This document shows positions 32,236 to 43,822 of a DNA stretch of 64,000 nucleotides, piece after piece (the first letter of the stretch is position 1; every line of letters begins with the position of its first letter). The DNA is taken from the NCBI GenBank assembly GCA_007258455.2, contig VDFB02262679.1, forward strand, positions 1 to 64,000, written 5' to 3'. This DNA comes from Sequoia sempervirens (lineage: Eukaryota; Streptophyta; Pinopsida; Cupressales; Cupressaceae). The notes below the pieces were generated by a model that saw only the letters and a list, made by a program, of their open reading frames with translations, had not been told where the DNA came from and searched no databases. Both the position numbers and the translations under genes were made by a program.

Positions 32236-32992
32236 TGTACCATAGAAAAAAGACAACTTTCTTGCTTTGGGGAATAATTGATAACAAATTAAACTTAATA
32301 AGGCATTGATTTAGTGTTTTGAGGTGTTTTTCACATCCACACTAGGTCTTGGACCCTTGCAAATTGAATAAAATGCATTCAACGATGTCTTCTAAAGGTG
32401 TTGTAAGTGTTGTAAAGGAATTTCACACTTTTCTAGACTTAATGAACCCATTTTCCCCTAATTCAACATTAATAAATGTGTTTAATGACATTATCACATC
32501 AATCTAGAAGGTTTTTGAATTAAACTTAATGTTAACCTAGTGTTCTAATGTATCTTACACATTCACATTGGATATTGTGTCTTTCTAAGCTAAGTGGACC
32601 TCATTTTATTGTTGTAAAGTGTATTTAATCACACTTTCACATTGAATTTTGTGTCCCAAAACCTAATTGACCTTCACATCATCATTAGTAAGCCCTATTA
32701 CCCCATATTGTGCATCCCAAGGAAATATTTGATGAAATACCTGACAAAGTGACCATACAAACCTTATTTCCTTATTTCCTAGCAATCTAGCTAGAAAATG
32801 GGCCCCAGTGGGACTAATTCACCACTTGTGGTGAATGAATCCTTTTTAGGTGGTAATAATTCACCCAAGGTGGAAAATGATTCCCATTTGGGTCAAATTT
32901 GAGTTTTTACCCAAAAAAATTGGAAATTAAGTTTAATATTCTTGCATGTTGGCCTTAGCGATCCAATTTATGGGTGAATAAGGTGAATTTCC

Positions 32993-33000
32993 TATAAAAT
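32993..33000 (+). promoter_or_regulatory. TATA box of E 5' LTR
   Basis: TATAAAAT after TTTCC, conserved in the other LTR at 48208-48215. This is the likely LTR promoter. Confidence 0.55.
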
Positions 33001-33225
33001 AAACCTTCTAAACCCTAATTCACATCCATTAACTCATTTCATAACTCATTCATCATCCATCTTCTCTTTCAAGTCAAGTAATTTAGGGTTTCATCATTAC
33101 AAGTCATTAATATTGCTTCCTAAGACATTCAAGGGCAGATTCTTCATGTTTTTCTATAGAAATTCAAGATCAAACATCATGGAAAGGAATTTACTTCATT
33201 GTTTCATGATTTATTACCTTCTTTC

Positions 33226-33678
33226 TGTTGGGATTATGGATGCACAGTCCTTGAAGCTGCAGTCTTTGATGTAGGACCTTTAAGCCAGGAAAGATAATCA
33301 ACCGCCCAAAAAGTGTTGCAACTAGGCATGCACAATAGAGATTCTATATTGATGAAAAAGATTGATTACAAATGTACAAGGTGCCTGATTATATAGGCAT
33401 GAGCTAAACCCTAATATGCATGAGATGTTGCCATGTGTCTTGATCTAACAACATGTGACAACATGTGAACCCTAATGGTGATGATCATTAAATGAGGGGA
33501 TAAGTTCTAGAAGGACAACTCATCTTCTGGAAGGAATCTTATCTCCTACAAATAAGGAAGGGAATATTATCCCATTTATTAAATGATTGATCTAATAGTG
33601 CAACCTAGGACTTAATTAATTAAATGCAAGACCTAAGTTAACTTATGCTAGTGTAATAATTAATTAATTACACCAACA
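33226..33678 (-). repeat. 3' LTR of K
   Basis: 453 bases, plus-strand TGTTGGGATTATGG to ATTACACCAACA. A minus-strand TATA-like box (CCTATATAATC) lies at 33388-33398. It is about 98 percent identical to the other LTR by eye. Confidence 0.95.
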
Positions 33679-33687
33679 CCCCCCCAT
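33679..33687 (-). other. Polypurine tract of K
   Basis: The minus strand reads ATGGGGGGG directly against the TGTTGG start of the 3' LTR. Confidence 0.85.
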
Positions 33688-34386
33688 ACGTGCAACTTAG
33701 GGAGGAAAATGCAATGATTATGCAAGATGATGATGGGTCCTGGCTACAAGGCCATGTTAGGTACCCATGTACATGAAGATGCAGAAAATCTCCCAAAAAC
33801 GGAGAAAAGGAGAAAACCCAATGGGAACAAAACCCCTCTCCAAAAAGGAGATGAAAAAGTAGAAATGTGAGATAGGATGGGAAGGATGGAGGACTCCCAA
33901 ATACCCCCCAAGTACACCATCTGTCACATGGATACAATACAATCAATGCTCTCCCATAGGATGGAAAGAGAGAGACTATGTAGCCCCCCCAAAAGATGTG
34001 ATCACCTACAAAGAAGGGAAGTGTTTGAAGACATAACAAGATCCAATGTCGATAAACAACTTGTCTCCCTTTTAGAAGAAACAAAACCAACTACAAGTGG
34101 AGAGATGCTTCCCATTCCGGATAGGAATTGAAGGAAGGAAGGATGAAAATGGATGATGATGTCTCTAAACGCTGCTCAAATGTCTCCTTGCCTAATGATG
34201 AAAATTTCATAGTCCCAAACAATGAAGAGGGTGACAAACCAGGACAATGCAGAAACTGATGCTAAACAATATCCAAAGACTGAGATAGAATGAATATGAT
34301 GGAGACTTGATAGCCCCCTTGAATGAAGTGTCCTCAAAACCACTAAAGGAAGTTGGAAGCAGATCCAATGGTTGATGCTGAAGAAC

Positions 34387-35061
34387 CTAAATGGAATGAT
34401 AGGGAAGAAGTCTCGAATATGAAATATTTGAAGAGAAACTCAATGCCTCCAAGGTAGTCTCTGAATTCCCAATCAACATTGAGACAAAGTAATGAGGAGA
34501 CTCAAAATAACTCTCCAAAGCCAAATCTGAATAGAGGAGTGATATCCCCTCAAGAATTTTCTCCAAACCTGTAGAAGTAGCCAAATCAGTGATACCTGAA
34601 ACAAAGCCATCATGTGATGTCAAGTCTGAAAAACTAAATGTGTCCTGATCGATGATGATGGTGGAAGCCGCAATCAATGATTGTGGACAAGGAATCACTA
34701 AATGTGAAGGGATACCAACTATCTTTGATGAAGAAAAAGTACTGAAAGGAACCTTGTCAACCTCTTCGGAAAGATCAAGGTAACCAACTTCCTGCACAAC
34801 AATAGCATCATGGGGAACTTGATCTAAAGCAAGACATTCTGAAACATGACCATTAGGGAATGGTGGAGTATCTGAATCTCCGTAGATCTCCCAAAGCTTA
34901 GTCCAAAGAATGTGAGGACAATCACAATGATCAATAGCATTCAAAACATCACAATCAACTTGCATAGAAATAATCTCCAAAACAGTGTATCTGCTGCAAC
35001 TCCAAGCAAGTTCATGAATACCTTCACTTGGATGAGGAACTATACTAGATAGATATGGCAA
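34387..35061 (-). CDS. Gag-like ORF fragment of K (225 codons)
   Basis: This is the longest open frame of K in the correct orientation. Residues about 15-62 contain A-W-S-C-S-R-Y-T-V-L-E-I-I-S-M, N-A-I-D-H-C and W-T-K-L-W-E-I-Y-G. This resembles the capsid motif of copia-type gag proteins (A..I......V...I....A...W..L...Y). The rest is acidic and Ser-rich and matches nothing I know. No zinc knuckle follows. It could supply a capsid-like protein or only be a packaging remnant. The frame is open, but coding is not proved; a start further upstream would require passing stops. Confidence 0.5.
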   Translation of the reverse strand: MPYLSSIVPHPSEGIHELAWSCSRYTVLEIISMQVDCDVLNAIDHCDCPHILWTKLWEIYGDSDTPPFPNGHVSECLALDQVPHDAIVVQEVGYLDLSEEVDKVPFSTFSSSKIVGIPSHLVIPCPQSLIAASTIIIDQDTFSFSDLTSHDGFVSGITDLATSTGLEKILEGISLLYSDLALESYFESPHYFVSMLIGNSETTLEALSFSSNISYSRLLPYHSI

Positions 35062-35639
35062 AAAATCAAGTAAATGAAGATGGTGGCAGATCCCATCTCG
35101 CTATTGTGAATAGTTACCCTTGTGTAACATAACCAAAGAAGGAGAGAAATATGCAAGCCCCATAATGAATTTTCTTCACAAAAAACAAAGACACTGACCT
35201 TCAATAGCAAATAAAGACTTCCAAATAATTTCCCAAGCTTTAGGATGTCCAGGTTATTGAACAAATGCACCAAACTAAAAAAATCACATGCAAGAGTACT
35301 TGGAGCTGAAACTGATCAAGGGGCTGGACTGATGAAAAAAAAACTCTGAATCACCTTCCTAATGCCGCTGGAATCACTGAAATCTAATGAGCAGTTGCGA
35401 AGATACAAGCTTTTATGTCCAAATTAGGGTTTTTTCTTCAGTTGGCTATAGAATTTTTGTGAGAAAAATTTCACAGAATGGATCTACCACTAGAAAGTAG
35501 ATGAAATTCCCTTTCCGACAGTATATCGTTTGCAAAAGATGGATACCCTAGGTGAAAGTTATGATAAAAAGAAAAAAATGCCTATTTGAGGCACTTGCAG
35601 GCTAATCTGGGTCAAAAAAATTAGCCCCTCCGAGCTTAG
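35062..35639 (-). other. K internal sequence without recognised gene
   Basis: Moderately AT-rich. It contains minus-strand open pieces of up to 78 codons with hydrophobic, low-information translations. No conserved motif is seen. Confidence 0.4.
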
Positions 35640-36020
35640 CAGCTAGTCGTGCATGTGACCGCGGTGGTTGAGCTAGCAAAAAAAATGCACCACCGGATAG
35701 GTGGTGGCGAGGCTGAGAGTTCTAGGTGGAGCGGTGAGTTTCGGTGGCGTCGCTCATGGTCGGATCTCATCGACGTAGGCAACAATCCCGGTAGAAGTCC
35801 GGTGGTCGACAAGATGGGCTGGTAGATGACTCAGCCAGTTGGTGGTCAGTGGCAGCCGGGAGGATGGCCGGTGGGGGAACACAGGAGCCAATGGGGGATG
35901 ATTCATCGACGAAAGTCGGCGAGAGCTTCAACGTTTGGGAGTCAATGGAAGGTCTCAGTGATAGAACAATGCTGGCGGAAGGATGCCGACAAACGGTGAT
36001 GGGACACACCAATGGCGGAT
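35640..36020. other. GC-rich segment inside K
   Basis: This stretch is clearly richer in G and C than anything around it, with words such as CACCGGATAGGTGGTGGCGAGG, GGCAGCCGGGAGGATGGCCGG and GTCGGCGAGAG. CpG is frequent, unlike in its neighbours. Both strands have an open frame (minus 36057-35767, plus 35849-36061), which is expected by chance in GC-rich DNA. A captured piece of host gene or a young untranslated leader are both possible. Confidence 0.6.
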
Positions 36021-36727
36021 GTGACAACCCTGCAGAGATATTAATGAAGGCTGACACATAGTACTTTACCCCTGTAAAATGAATGCGAAGTCTGAAAACC
36101 CTTCTGCGGACTGTGATTTAAATGGGCCAAAAAAAATATATATTTGATTTTTAATATTGCTTTTAGAGCAATTAAAAATCAAAAAGCCTTTTTGTATATA
36201 TATATATTTTTTAAAATATGCCGACCAAAACAAATCCACAATAAAAATGCTGATGGACTATAGTCCAAACAATGTCGACAGAATAAATAAATAGCAGGTC
36301 GCCCAAAAAATATTTTTCAGCAAACTATAGAAAACCCAAAAAAAAATTTCCAAAAATTTAGATAAAATGCCCTGATTTTTTTTTGAAAATAGAAAATGGC
36401 CTTCGTATAAATTTTTTTTGCCTCAGAGGACAACTGACCGGGATGATTTTTTGCTGCAAATTGTACGGATAGTACAATTGATTTTGCAAACCCTAAAAAT
36501 ACCTCTGAAGCTCCTGGGTTGATGTATCTGATTTTGATGAATGGGCAGGCGATCCTAGGGTTTCAAGGCCTTCTGAAGAAAATGGCATGTTCGGATTTGA
36601 CTCTATCTACTTCAGAAATCAGCTTGGTCCCCAGGTGCAAACAAGTAGCCTTCAATGGAAACCTTCAAGCCTGCAAGAATCTCGCACACCAACTTTCTTG
36701 ATCGAGGGTTGACGTTTCACTGGATAA

Positions 36728-36739
36728 GCTCTGATACCA
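36728..36739 (-). other. Primer binding site of K (initiator tRNA-Met)
   Basis: The minus strand reads TGGTATCAGAGC immediately after the 5' LTR end (CCCAACA). It is complementary to the 3' end of plant initiator tRNA-Met, the usual primer for copia elements. Confidence 0.9.
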
Positions 36740-37192
36740 TGTTGGGATTATGGATGCACATTCCTTGATGCTGCAGTCTTCGATGTAGGACCTTTAAGCC
36801 AGGAAAGATAATCAACCGCCCAGAAAGTGTTGCAACTAGGCATGTACAATAGAGATTCTATATTGATGAAAAAGATTGATTACAAATGTACAAGGTGCCT
36901 GATTATATAGGCATGAGCTAAACCCTAATATGCATGAGATGTTGCCATGTGTCTTGATCTAACAACATGTGAAAACATGTGAACCCTAATGGTGATGATC
37001 ATTAAATGAGGGGATAAGTTCTAGAAGGACAACTCATCTTCTAGAAGGAATCTTATCTCCTACAAATAAGGAAGGGAATATTATCCCATTTATTAAATGA
37101 TTGATCTAATAGTGCAACCTAGGACTTAATTAATTAAATTCAATACCTAAGTTAACTTATTCTAGTGTAATAATTAATTAATTACACCAACA
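36740..37192 (-). repeat. 5' LTR of K
   Basis: 453 bases, same ends and length as 33226-33678. TATA-like box at 36901-36911 on the minus strand. It is followed by the target duplication CTTTC. Confidence 0.95.
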
Positions 37193-38014
37193 CTTTCATC
37201 ATTTTGGTTTAATTACCTAAAATGGGTTTGACCAAGGCAAACCCCCATGCCCTCACATCCAACATTTCTTCTTCTCTTCTTGTTTGTTTACAAACTTAGA
37301 CATCTTGGAGGCTTAGAAATTATTGAATATTACATTGAAAAAAATTTCAAGTCATCTCTTCATTGGACAAGTTGAAATACCCACAAAAAGTCACTTTTAG
37401 GCCCTTATTCGATAGTTTCAAAAATAGACACTTGGAGAAGCAAAAAATGCAAACTAAAGGATTTTGTTTCCATCTTTAAATATTTAGAAATTCAAAAGTG
37501 GACTCATTCACCATGGGTGGAAAATGATTCCCACTTCTAATCCAATTTTTGGTTTTCTACATTTTTAGACACCCATTTGTTTGAAACGGGTACTAGAATA
37601 GTTTCACTGAACTGGGATTGATTCACCCGAAATGGTGAATGAGTCCCACCAGGCCTAAAAATAAGGATTATCTACATTCCAAATACCATTTCCAGTCTCC
37701 ATCCATATCTTAGGAGCACACTTTCAATTTTATCTATTTTTGTTGCAGTTTACTATTCGTTTCTAGGTGTTTTTTCATTACACAATGTGTTTTCAAACAA
37801 CTTACATTTCTTAGGGTTTGCATACATAATCAATCAATTTAAACATCTAGTTACATTTTATATCATTGCATTTAGTCTTAATTTCATCATACATATCTTA
37901 ATTTGAGTGAACCACCTAGATTTTGGGTGTGGGATCTATCTATTTTCATTAGGTGAAAGACCCTAATTGAGCAAAAGAGACAACATTCCATTCAACCTTA
38001 AAATCTATGGTACA

Positions 38015-38689
38015 TTTTGATGAACCTAGTTTTCAAATACTTCTATTTTATTATTTGGATTCCTTCATCATAGATCTAGCCTTTCTTTGACTTTACATTA
38101 GTTAATTGGCATGGTATGTTGCAAATTTTGTGTTCATAAAAAGTGCATTTAGGTTGCATTGTTGGCATCTAAATTCATTTAATTTTTTTGAAATTCTACA
38201 TTTTTAACTTAGGTCTAAATCATAGCACTCCAAAAACATAAAAATCCATCAAAAACATTTGAAAACTCTAAAAAAATCCCTCACTAGGACTCATTTGCCA
38301 CCTTGGGTGAATAAATCCCTCATCACCCCTAAAACCGCCCTTTATAGAATTGAAAACCCTATTATTAAACTTTTGTTTGGTGCAATTACCTAATTGTATC
38401 AGCTGGCTAAGTTTCTATAACATACATTTCATTGCATCTAGCCCAAACTAGCTCATTTCATTCATGGTTTCAATTTCAAGTTTGCATGCTCACATTGTTA
38501 CATAGCATAATCAGTCAATGGTCATCCTTAAAATCTAAAAAATTGCATTCCTCTTTTTCATGTTTTCTTTAACATAGTTACATTTCAAGTTTGTATAATA
38601 ATCATCCTATCATGTTTTCATTACAAAGTTCTATAGTTATTATCTTTCATGTTCTATTTTTAGATATTATCACATGATGTAAGAGAATT
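38015..38689 (+). other. 5' leader of E
   Basis: It follows the LTR end with TTTTGATGAACCTAG. No primer binding site that I can assign is seen, and no ORF. It includes one more motif of the CTCATTTGCCACC..GGTGAATAAATCCC type at about 38288-38320, related to the palindromes in the LTR. Confidence 0.4.
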
Positions 38690-39405
38690 TTGTTAAGTGC
38701 ATATGACTATGAGGTCCTTTCCCCTCTCTTTTTATTCATCATAGATCCCTCTCCTATTTTCCCTTTTGTGGATGAGGTTATTTTAGTGAAAGAAACCCTC
38801 AATAATCACAACACTTACATTTCCTCTTCTCCTATTTTCTCCCCCACTTGCGAAGAAGAGATTATAGTGTTAGAAGAACCAATTGATGAGAGTTTTGACA
38901 CTCTAAGTGGTTTCTCTCCTCTTACCTCCCCTATTAGACATAACATTACTAAAGAAAAGGACATCACACTAAGTAATCATGACAATCACACAACATAACA
39001 AGAAGATGAGATCATAGACACATTTCTAGACAATACCTTACCTAGTCTCCATAATCATGATAATCAAACTTGTTATTCTCCTAATATCCTTCCTTGATGC
39101 AAAGAGGATAGGTTTTTGTTAGAAGATATACCTATTCAAGATCATGAGAATATTACCCCTGCCTTCCCTAATGTCCTTATTCTATGGGAAGATCTATTTT
39201 AAAATCATAATGTTCCTTCTTTGGATGCCTCTCCCACTTATAATGAAGCTACTTTACAAATTTCAAACTCAGATGTACATATTACAAGTTCTCCTAGCAG
39301 GGTAGATAATATGGAACAAGAGAATGAGATCTTAGAAATGAATCAAAATCAAATAGAGTCTTCCCGCAAAGATCTCCCTTTGGAACCTTCTTCAAACTTC
39401 ACCTA
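38690..39405 (+). pseudogene. Acidic pre-protease ORF of E
   Basis: Two open pieces (38690-38998 and 39221-39406) with an acidic, Ser/Pro-rich composition and recurring S-P-x-x-P..E-E patterns (I-S-S-S-P-I-F-S-P-T-C-E-E-E-I-I-V-L-E-E). It lies directly before the protease, where the end of gag or a linker belongs. I do not recognise a domain. Confidence 0.45.
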
Positions 39406-39579
39406 ACTATCACACTATGCTTCAAACAGCCTTACAACAAGTTCATGTCCCTTCTAATGTGCCACCACATGATATAGCATCTATAATTCATATATTGAAT
39501 GGTGTTATTGTTTTCCACCAAATTGAACTCCCCTCTTTGGACGTGCAAAAACATAATGATTCTTTCATGATTATAGCGT

Positions 39580-39920
39580 GATACAAATTAAAAGGGATAA
39601 AGAGAACTCTTGTAGATACTAGTTCTACCCTCAATGCCTATAGTGTAAGCCTTTTGGATAGACTTGGCATTGATTAATCAACCATTCAACCTGATTCTTT
39701 CTCTATTATAGGATTTGAAAATGTCAAAAAGAAACCACTTGGGGTGGTCATTATACATCTTATGTACAATTGGAGTGGCCACTCTGAATACACCAATCCA
39801 TGTTATGCCTTATGAACTTTCATGCAATATTATCCTAGGCATATCGTGGATTCATGCAATGAATTTTGTTCCTTCCACTCTTCATCAAAAAATGAAATAC
39901 ATATAAAACAACAAGGTATA
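39580..39920 (+). pseudogene. Retropepsin of E
   Basis: Two frames together show a gypsy aspartic protease: R-T-L-V-D-T-S-S-T-L-N-A (active site near 39608-39645; Gly of D-T-G replaced by Ser), L-L-D-R-L-G-I-D, I-I-G-F-E-N and P-L-G-V-V. The second half reads I-I-L-G-I-S-W-I-H-A-M followed by V-P-S-T-L-H-Q-K-M-K-Y (39830-39900). The W-I-H-A-M..S-T-L-H-Q strand is characteristic of Tat/Athila-type elements. A frameshift and a stop disable it. Confidence 0.75.
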
Positions 39921-40289
39921 CACCCTTGACACTGATCTTGAACCATATAGTGTCTTACAACTTGGGAAAAACAAAGAAAATTCCTTCAATACATCCACAT
40001 CAACCATAGAAGTGGAACTCATTCAACAACAAGAGAAACAATAACATCTTGAAAAAATAATGAAGCTATTAGAAGATGATTGGGGTTCCTTGTATTTCAA
40101 ACATGAATTCATAGGCGAATACAAATTCATCAACAAATATTATAACAAGGGAAAATAAACACCAACACTATTAACACAAAATTCAAAACAAACCTTTCGA
40201 AAGCATCCGCCTCAACCACTTCAGACAAAGAAGTACATTACACAACCACCTTTGATGGAAATTATCACCAATCACCACCCAATCCAAAA

Positions 40290-40600
40290 GCAATGAAAAA
40301 TATGTATGGAAAAAGATATGAGCTTATGAAAAAACTTGTCTATAGTGGACAAGGATGTGGTGCTAATGAACAAGGTATCAGTAACCCTATCGAACCTATC
40401 ACACAAAAAATCACTCATGGTCTTGGTTATTTTCCTTTGATAGAGATTTCTAAGCCTTCACTCAACATTAAAAATCTCACACAAAATACTCCTAAATCAT
40501 CCTTAACAATCATCCATTCTGAACTCCTCGACATTAGTGGTCTTGAACATCATCCTTTACATAATATGACATAAATCAAAAACCCTTTACTTAATGTCAA
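40290..40600 (+). pseudogene. G-patch-like segment downstream of the E protease
   Basis: The frame 40293-40574 includes Y-S-G-Q-G-C-G-A-N-E-Q-G-I-S-N-P-I-E-P and H-G-L-G-Y-F-P. It resembles the G-patch-like sequence (G-x-G-L-G-x-x-x-Q-G-I..G-L-G-Y) that some gypsy polyproteins carry between protease and RT. Leu is replaced by Cys in the first Gly-rich turn. RT, which should follow, is not found. Confidence 0.55.
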
Positions 40601-41628
40601 TGTCATCTCACAAGAAACCAATGATTAGCATTCGATAGATTTTCCCTCCTCCTATAAGAGTGAGAAAAAAATCTTGCAATCTAGAGAAACAAGTGTAAGT
40701 ATGACATCTAATACTAAGTAAGATGTATCTTTGATGTAAAACACAAGACCACCTTCTACCATTGATCAAGAGAGTATCTTGTTGAGACTCCTCCAAGATC
40801 ACATGATCACCCTTCCCCCTAGAACTCAAAAAAAATGCTCTTACAAGACTTCATTCTTCACCTATCATAGAGTTCATGGTCACTCCACTAATGAATGTAT
40901 GCTTTGAGTCATATAATCCAACATCTTAAGGAGTTTGGCATGCTTCCCTATGTGGGGGAACCTAGGTCCTCTAATTGATACTCATTTTCATTCTAGCATG
41001 CATTTCATTAATCATTTCAGCTCACCCTTGTCCTACACTCAGTGGGGGCAAGGGGTTATGTAGCCTTATCATTGAATGTCACTTGTGGTTGCCTCCTTTG
41101 GCTATTCATTAACCTTTCATGAATACATAAGAGCAAGCTTGGGATGTGGATGACATGCCTTTAGTTGGCTCGCATATGACATACTTCCCTTTCTCATGAC
41201 GTAGCTTATTAGAAACATATGACTTGGCATAGGAATTTCTATGTAATCTCTCATGTCCTCTTCTTCTACTTTAAAGCAATTTCTCACAACCACTTTAAAG
41301 TGGGGGCATACATCACCACTCACATTTCAATGTGTAATTTTATTTTTCTTGTGATTCCATCTCTTGGACACATTTGGCACAATGTTCCCCAAGATGAGAC
41401 CTTGCACTTTTCCTCTCTTGGAAACAAGATGAGACCGTTTGCACTTATACTCTCTTGGAGACATTAAGCATGATGGTCCCTAAGATGACACATTGCACGA
41501 GAAAAGAAAAATCCATTTGAACAATCCTTACACTATTATGCAATAACAATGTCTATGAATTTCAAGCATATGAAGTTTTTCTTAGGTCTCATAGAGCTCA
41601 AAAACCATTTTCCTTTATGGCACCTTAT
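40601..41628 (+). other. Unresolved internal sequence of E up to J insertion
   Basis: Scattered coding-like words appear near 40600-40990, with many stops. A G-rich phrase CAGTGGGGGCAAGGGG lies at 41040-41056, and AAAGTGGGGGCATACATC at 41295-41312. No RT, RNase H or integrase motif could be found on either strand. Confidence 0.45.
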
Positions 41629-41633
41629 TAAAG

Positions 41634-43280
41634 TGGTGCAGGAGCAACTAAAACACATGATTGCAAACATTCATCAAGAATAGGATAGTATAGGAATTAG
41701 GGAGTAATTTGAATCTTTCATTTTAATAAAGGTCTAATAAGACCACTTTTAATGTACTTGGGGTTGTTAGTACTAGTTTGATTCAAAAGTTACCTTATGA
41801 TGTATTAGTTTGATTCAAACGTGCAAAATATAGAATTTGAAGGAGTTAAGTTAGTTTAGTGGTCAGTTATAGGTGTTCCATGAGTATTTTTTATTGAAAA
41901 ATGTTTAAATGGTTTGTTGAAGGATCGAGGAAGGTTGGTTGGAGCACTTTGGAGGAGAATATTAATAAAAAGTTATGTTTGTCTAGTTATTTTTTGAGTT
42001 TTTCGTTATTCCCAGCCTTTAAACGGGTCCATACAAAAGGGGTTGGATTCTAAATGCTTTGAATTTGTTACAACATGGTGTTTGATTCTTTTTTAATCCA
42101 TTCTTGTAGGATTTCATTGAGTAAAAGGTGTTTTAAGGACTAATTTCCCTTGACTGGTCTATAACAGGGGTATTGAGGGTTGAGCACAAATATGAGACAA
42201 GTAGGCCATTCTACCCTTCTGTAAATATTGTATCTAGGTGGAATGGGCCTTGTTAGTTTAGGAATAGTGATAGGAGAATATTCTCAAGGTTGAGAAGCCT
42301 TTGGAGGGAGATTTCCACGCTGCCCTATTGTGAAACCATTGGTTTGTGCCTTTTATGCAAGGCTAGGAAGTGAGTTTATGTGAAGTTGAGTGGGGATAGG
42401 TTGTAACCTAGTGGAAGTTGGTTAATCAAGTGTATTTTGAAGTGTTTAGAGGGTCTAAGAAGTTGGGAAAGGCTAGGAGTGAGAAGGAGGTTGAAACCCT
42501 ATTAGGAAAGGTTGGAAAAGAGTGGAAAATGAGTGGATTTTCAAATGAAGTGTGTTTCTAACATGAGGAAAACATGATGTGATGTTATTTTAAGCATGTA
42601 TAGGAAAAATGAAGAGGGATTGAAGTGGTTTTAGGTTTGTGAGTGGTCAGGGCATGGGTAAATCAATAAGCCCTAGTCTAAGTTGTAAAAAGTGAGGGTT
42701 TAAGAGAAATGGGTCTTGGTGAACCTGTAGTGACCTATTGGTTGGAGATTCTTGAGTTTTGGAGGCAGATATAAAACTATTTTTATGTTTGATGATTTGG
42801 GGAAATTTTTTAAGGTGAAGTCCTTTTGGAAAAGAGGGCTAATTGGAGCCCATTTTAGCCTAAAAAGTCAATTTGTGTCTTGATGGTCTAAAGAACCTTA
42901 TGGTGAATTTCAAATATGATTTTTTCCAGGTTAATGGGTCCCTAGAAGTGGGAGTGGTTGGAGGATTTTTCATTGTGGTAGTGAAATAAATCCCTAAAAT
43001 AGTGTTTGGACACCTACTAGGTGTATGGTAGCTTAAAGGGAGAATGTGCAGATATAAGTTCTTAAAGTCTTGAAAGTGAGTTAGTTTGGTTTAATTGAGG
43101 TATTTAATCTTGTTATATGAATCTTGGAGTCTTTTAAAAGGTTTCAAAAAATAAGGGTGTATTGGAGCCATTAGGTGGTTAGATCAATGAAGAGTCATTT
43201 CTGAGTTTTGAATGAACTTATGAAAATCAAATTGTGAAAAATGATACAAGTTTGTTGATAACATCCCTGTCTCTAAATCA
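41634..43280 (+). repeat. 5' LTR of J
   Basis: 1647 bases, homologous along its length to 45354-46998, for example TTGGTTGGAGCACT (41936 and 45654) and GGTTGTAACCTA (42399 and 46119). It is followed by AAG and the primer binding site. Confidence 0.9.
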
Positions 43281-43283
43281 AAG

Positions 43284-43295
43284 TGGTATCAAAGA
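43284..43295 (+). other. Primer binding site of J
   Basis: TGGTATCAAAGA matches the initiator tRNA-Met type PBS (TGGTATCAGAGC) for the first eight bases, three bases after the LTR end. The 3' LTR lacks it, which confirms orientation. Confidence 0.75.
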
Positions 43296-43387
43296 GATGA
43301 ATTATATCTCTTGAAGATTGAAGGAGAAGCATTGGAAGGTGAAAAGACATTATGGCCTTCAAAAGGTTGGATGAGAAAGAGGAATAG

Positions 43388-43786
43388 ATGAGGATTGCCA
43401 TTTTCCAAACCAGATGCAAATTTCAAGGTAAGGTATGTAAGGTAATGGTGGATTCAGGTAGTTTGGATAATTTGGTATCTCAAGAAATGGTAGATAAGTT
43501 GCAATTAGAAAGGATACCTCATGAGTCACCTTATTCTATTTTTTCGGTAAATGTTGAGCATGCTTTCTTTGTCAAGGAGAAAGTTTGGGTTTATTTTCAA
43601 ATAGGTGCATATAAGGATACAATTTTGTGTGAAGTTGTTCCTATGAGTGTGTTCCATCTTTTGTTTGGAATGCTATGGATATACAAAATATTTTATTTGT
43701 ATAATGGAAGGGAAAATAGCTTTAAAATCAAGAAGGATGGAGTTTCATTTCATTTGATTCCTTTGTTAGAAGAAGGTAATAAATAA
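43388..43786 (+). CDS. Retropepsin ORF of J (132 codons)
   Basis: A complete open frame whose product is an aspartic protease of the gypsy type. It starts M-R-I-A-I-F-Q-T-R-C and has the active site V-M-V-D-S-G-S-L-D-N-L-V-S (D22-S23-G24 intact). The flap and second half read I-G-A-Y-K-D-T-I-L-C-E-V-V-P-M and L-L-F-G-M-L-W-I-Y. The last box is normally L-L-G-R-P-W, so it is degenerate. The frame may continue from upstream gag in the ancestral element; here only a short leader separates it from the PBS. It is the best preserved protease in the window and has no polyprotein context to process. Confidence 0.7.
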   Translation: MRIAIFQTRCKFQGKVCKVMVDSGSLDNLVSQEMVDKLQLERIPHESPYSIFSVNVEHAFFVKEKVWVYFQIGAYKDTILCEVVPMSVFHLLFGMLWIYKIFYLYNGRENSFKIKKDGVSFHLIPLLEEGNK

Positions 43787-43822
43787 TGCAGGTCTAGGAG
43801 AATACTAATGTAGGGAAGTAAA

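Larger units (their letters stand above)
33226..37192 (-). mobile_element. Young non-autonomous LTR retrotransposon K
   Basis: 3967 bases with two 453-base LTRs (33226-33678 and 36740-37192) that differ at about 10 positions by my reading. The flanks are CTTTC at 33221-33225 and CTTTC at 37193-37197. On the minus strand the 5' LTR is the right one, next to a primer binding site TGGTATCAGAGC (36728-36739) matching initiator tRNA-Met. The polypurine tract ATGGGGGGG lies at 33679-33687. The LTR ends are TGTTGG..CCAACA. The internal region (3.06 kb) has a gag-like fragment and a GC-rich stretch but no protease, integrase or RT, so it must be mobilised in trans, probably by a copia element. Confidence 0.92.
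32236..38014 (+). repeat. 5' LTR of E, split by element K
   Basis: The outer halves 32236-33225 and 37193-38014 together align with 47464-49259. The LTR starts TGTACCATAGAAAAAAG and ends ATGGTACA. At the K insertion the text is CTTTC-K-CTTTC, while the other LTR has TTACCTTCTTTCATCATTTTGG uninterrupted at about 48430-48450. A plus-strand TATA box lies at 32993-33000. Confidence 0.85.

Noticed and set aside
33668..34090. Minus-strand frame of 140 codons in K
   Set aside because: It begins beyond the gag-like frame and runs over the purine tract into the LTR. The translation is rich in Phe, Leu, Ser and His, without any motif.
36728..36739. tRNA gene fragment
   Set aside because: The match to initiator tRNA-Met is limited to the complementary 12 bases next to an LTR, i.e. 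a primer binding site. No cloverleaf follows. The same applies at 62396-62407.
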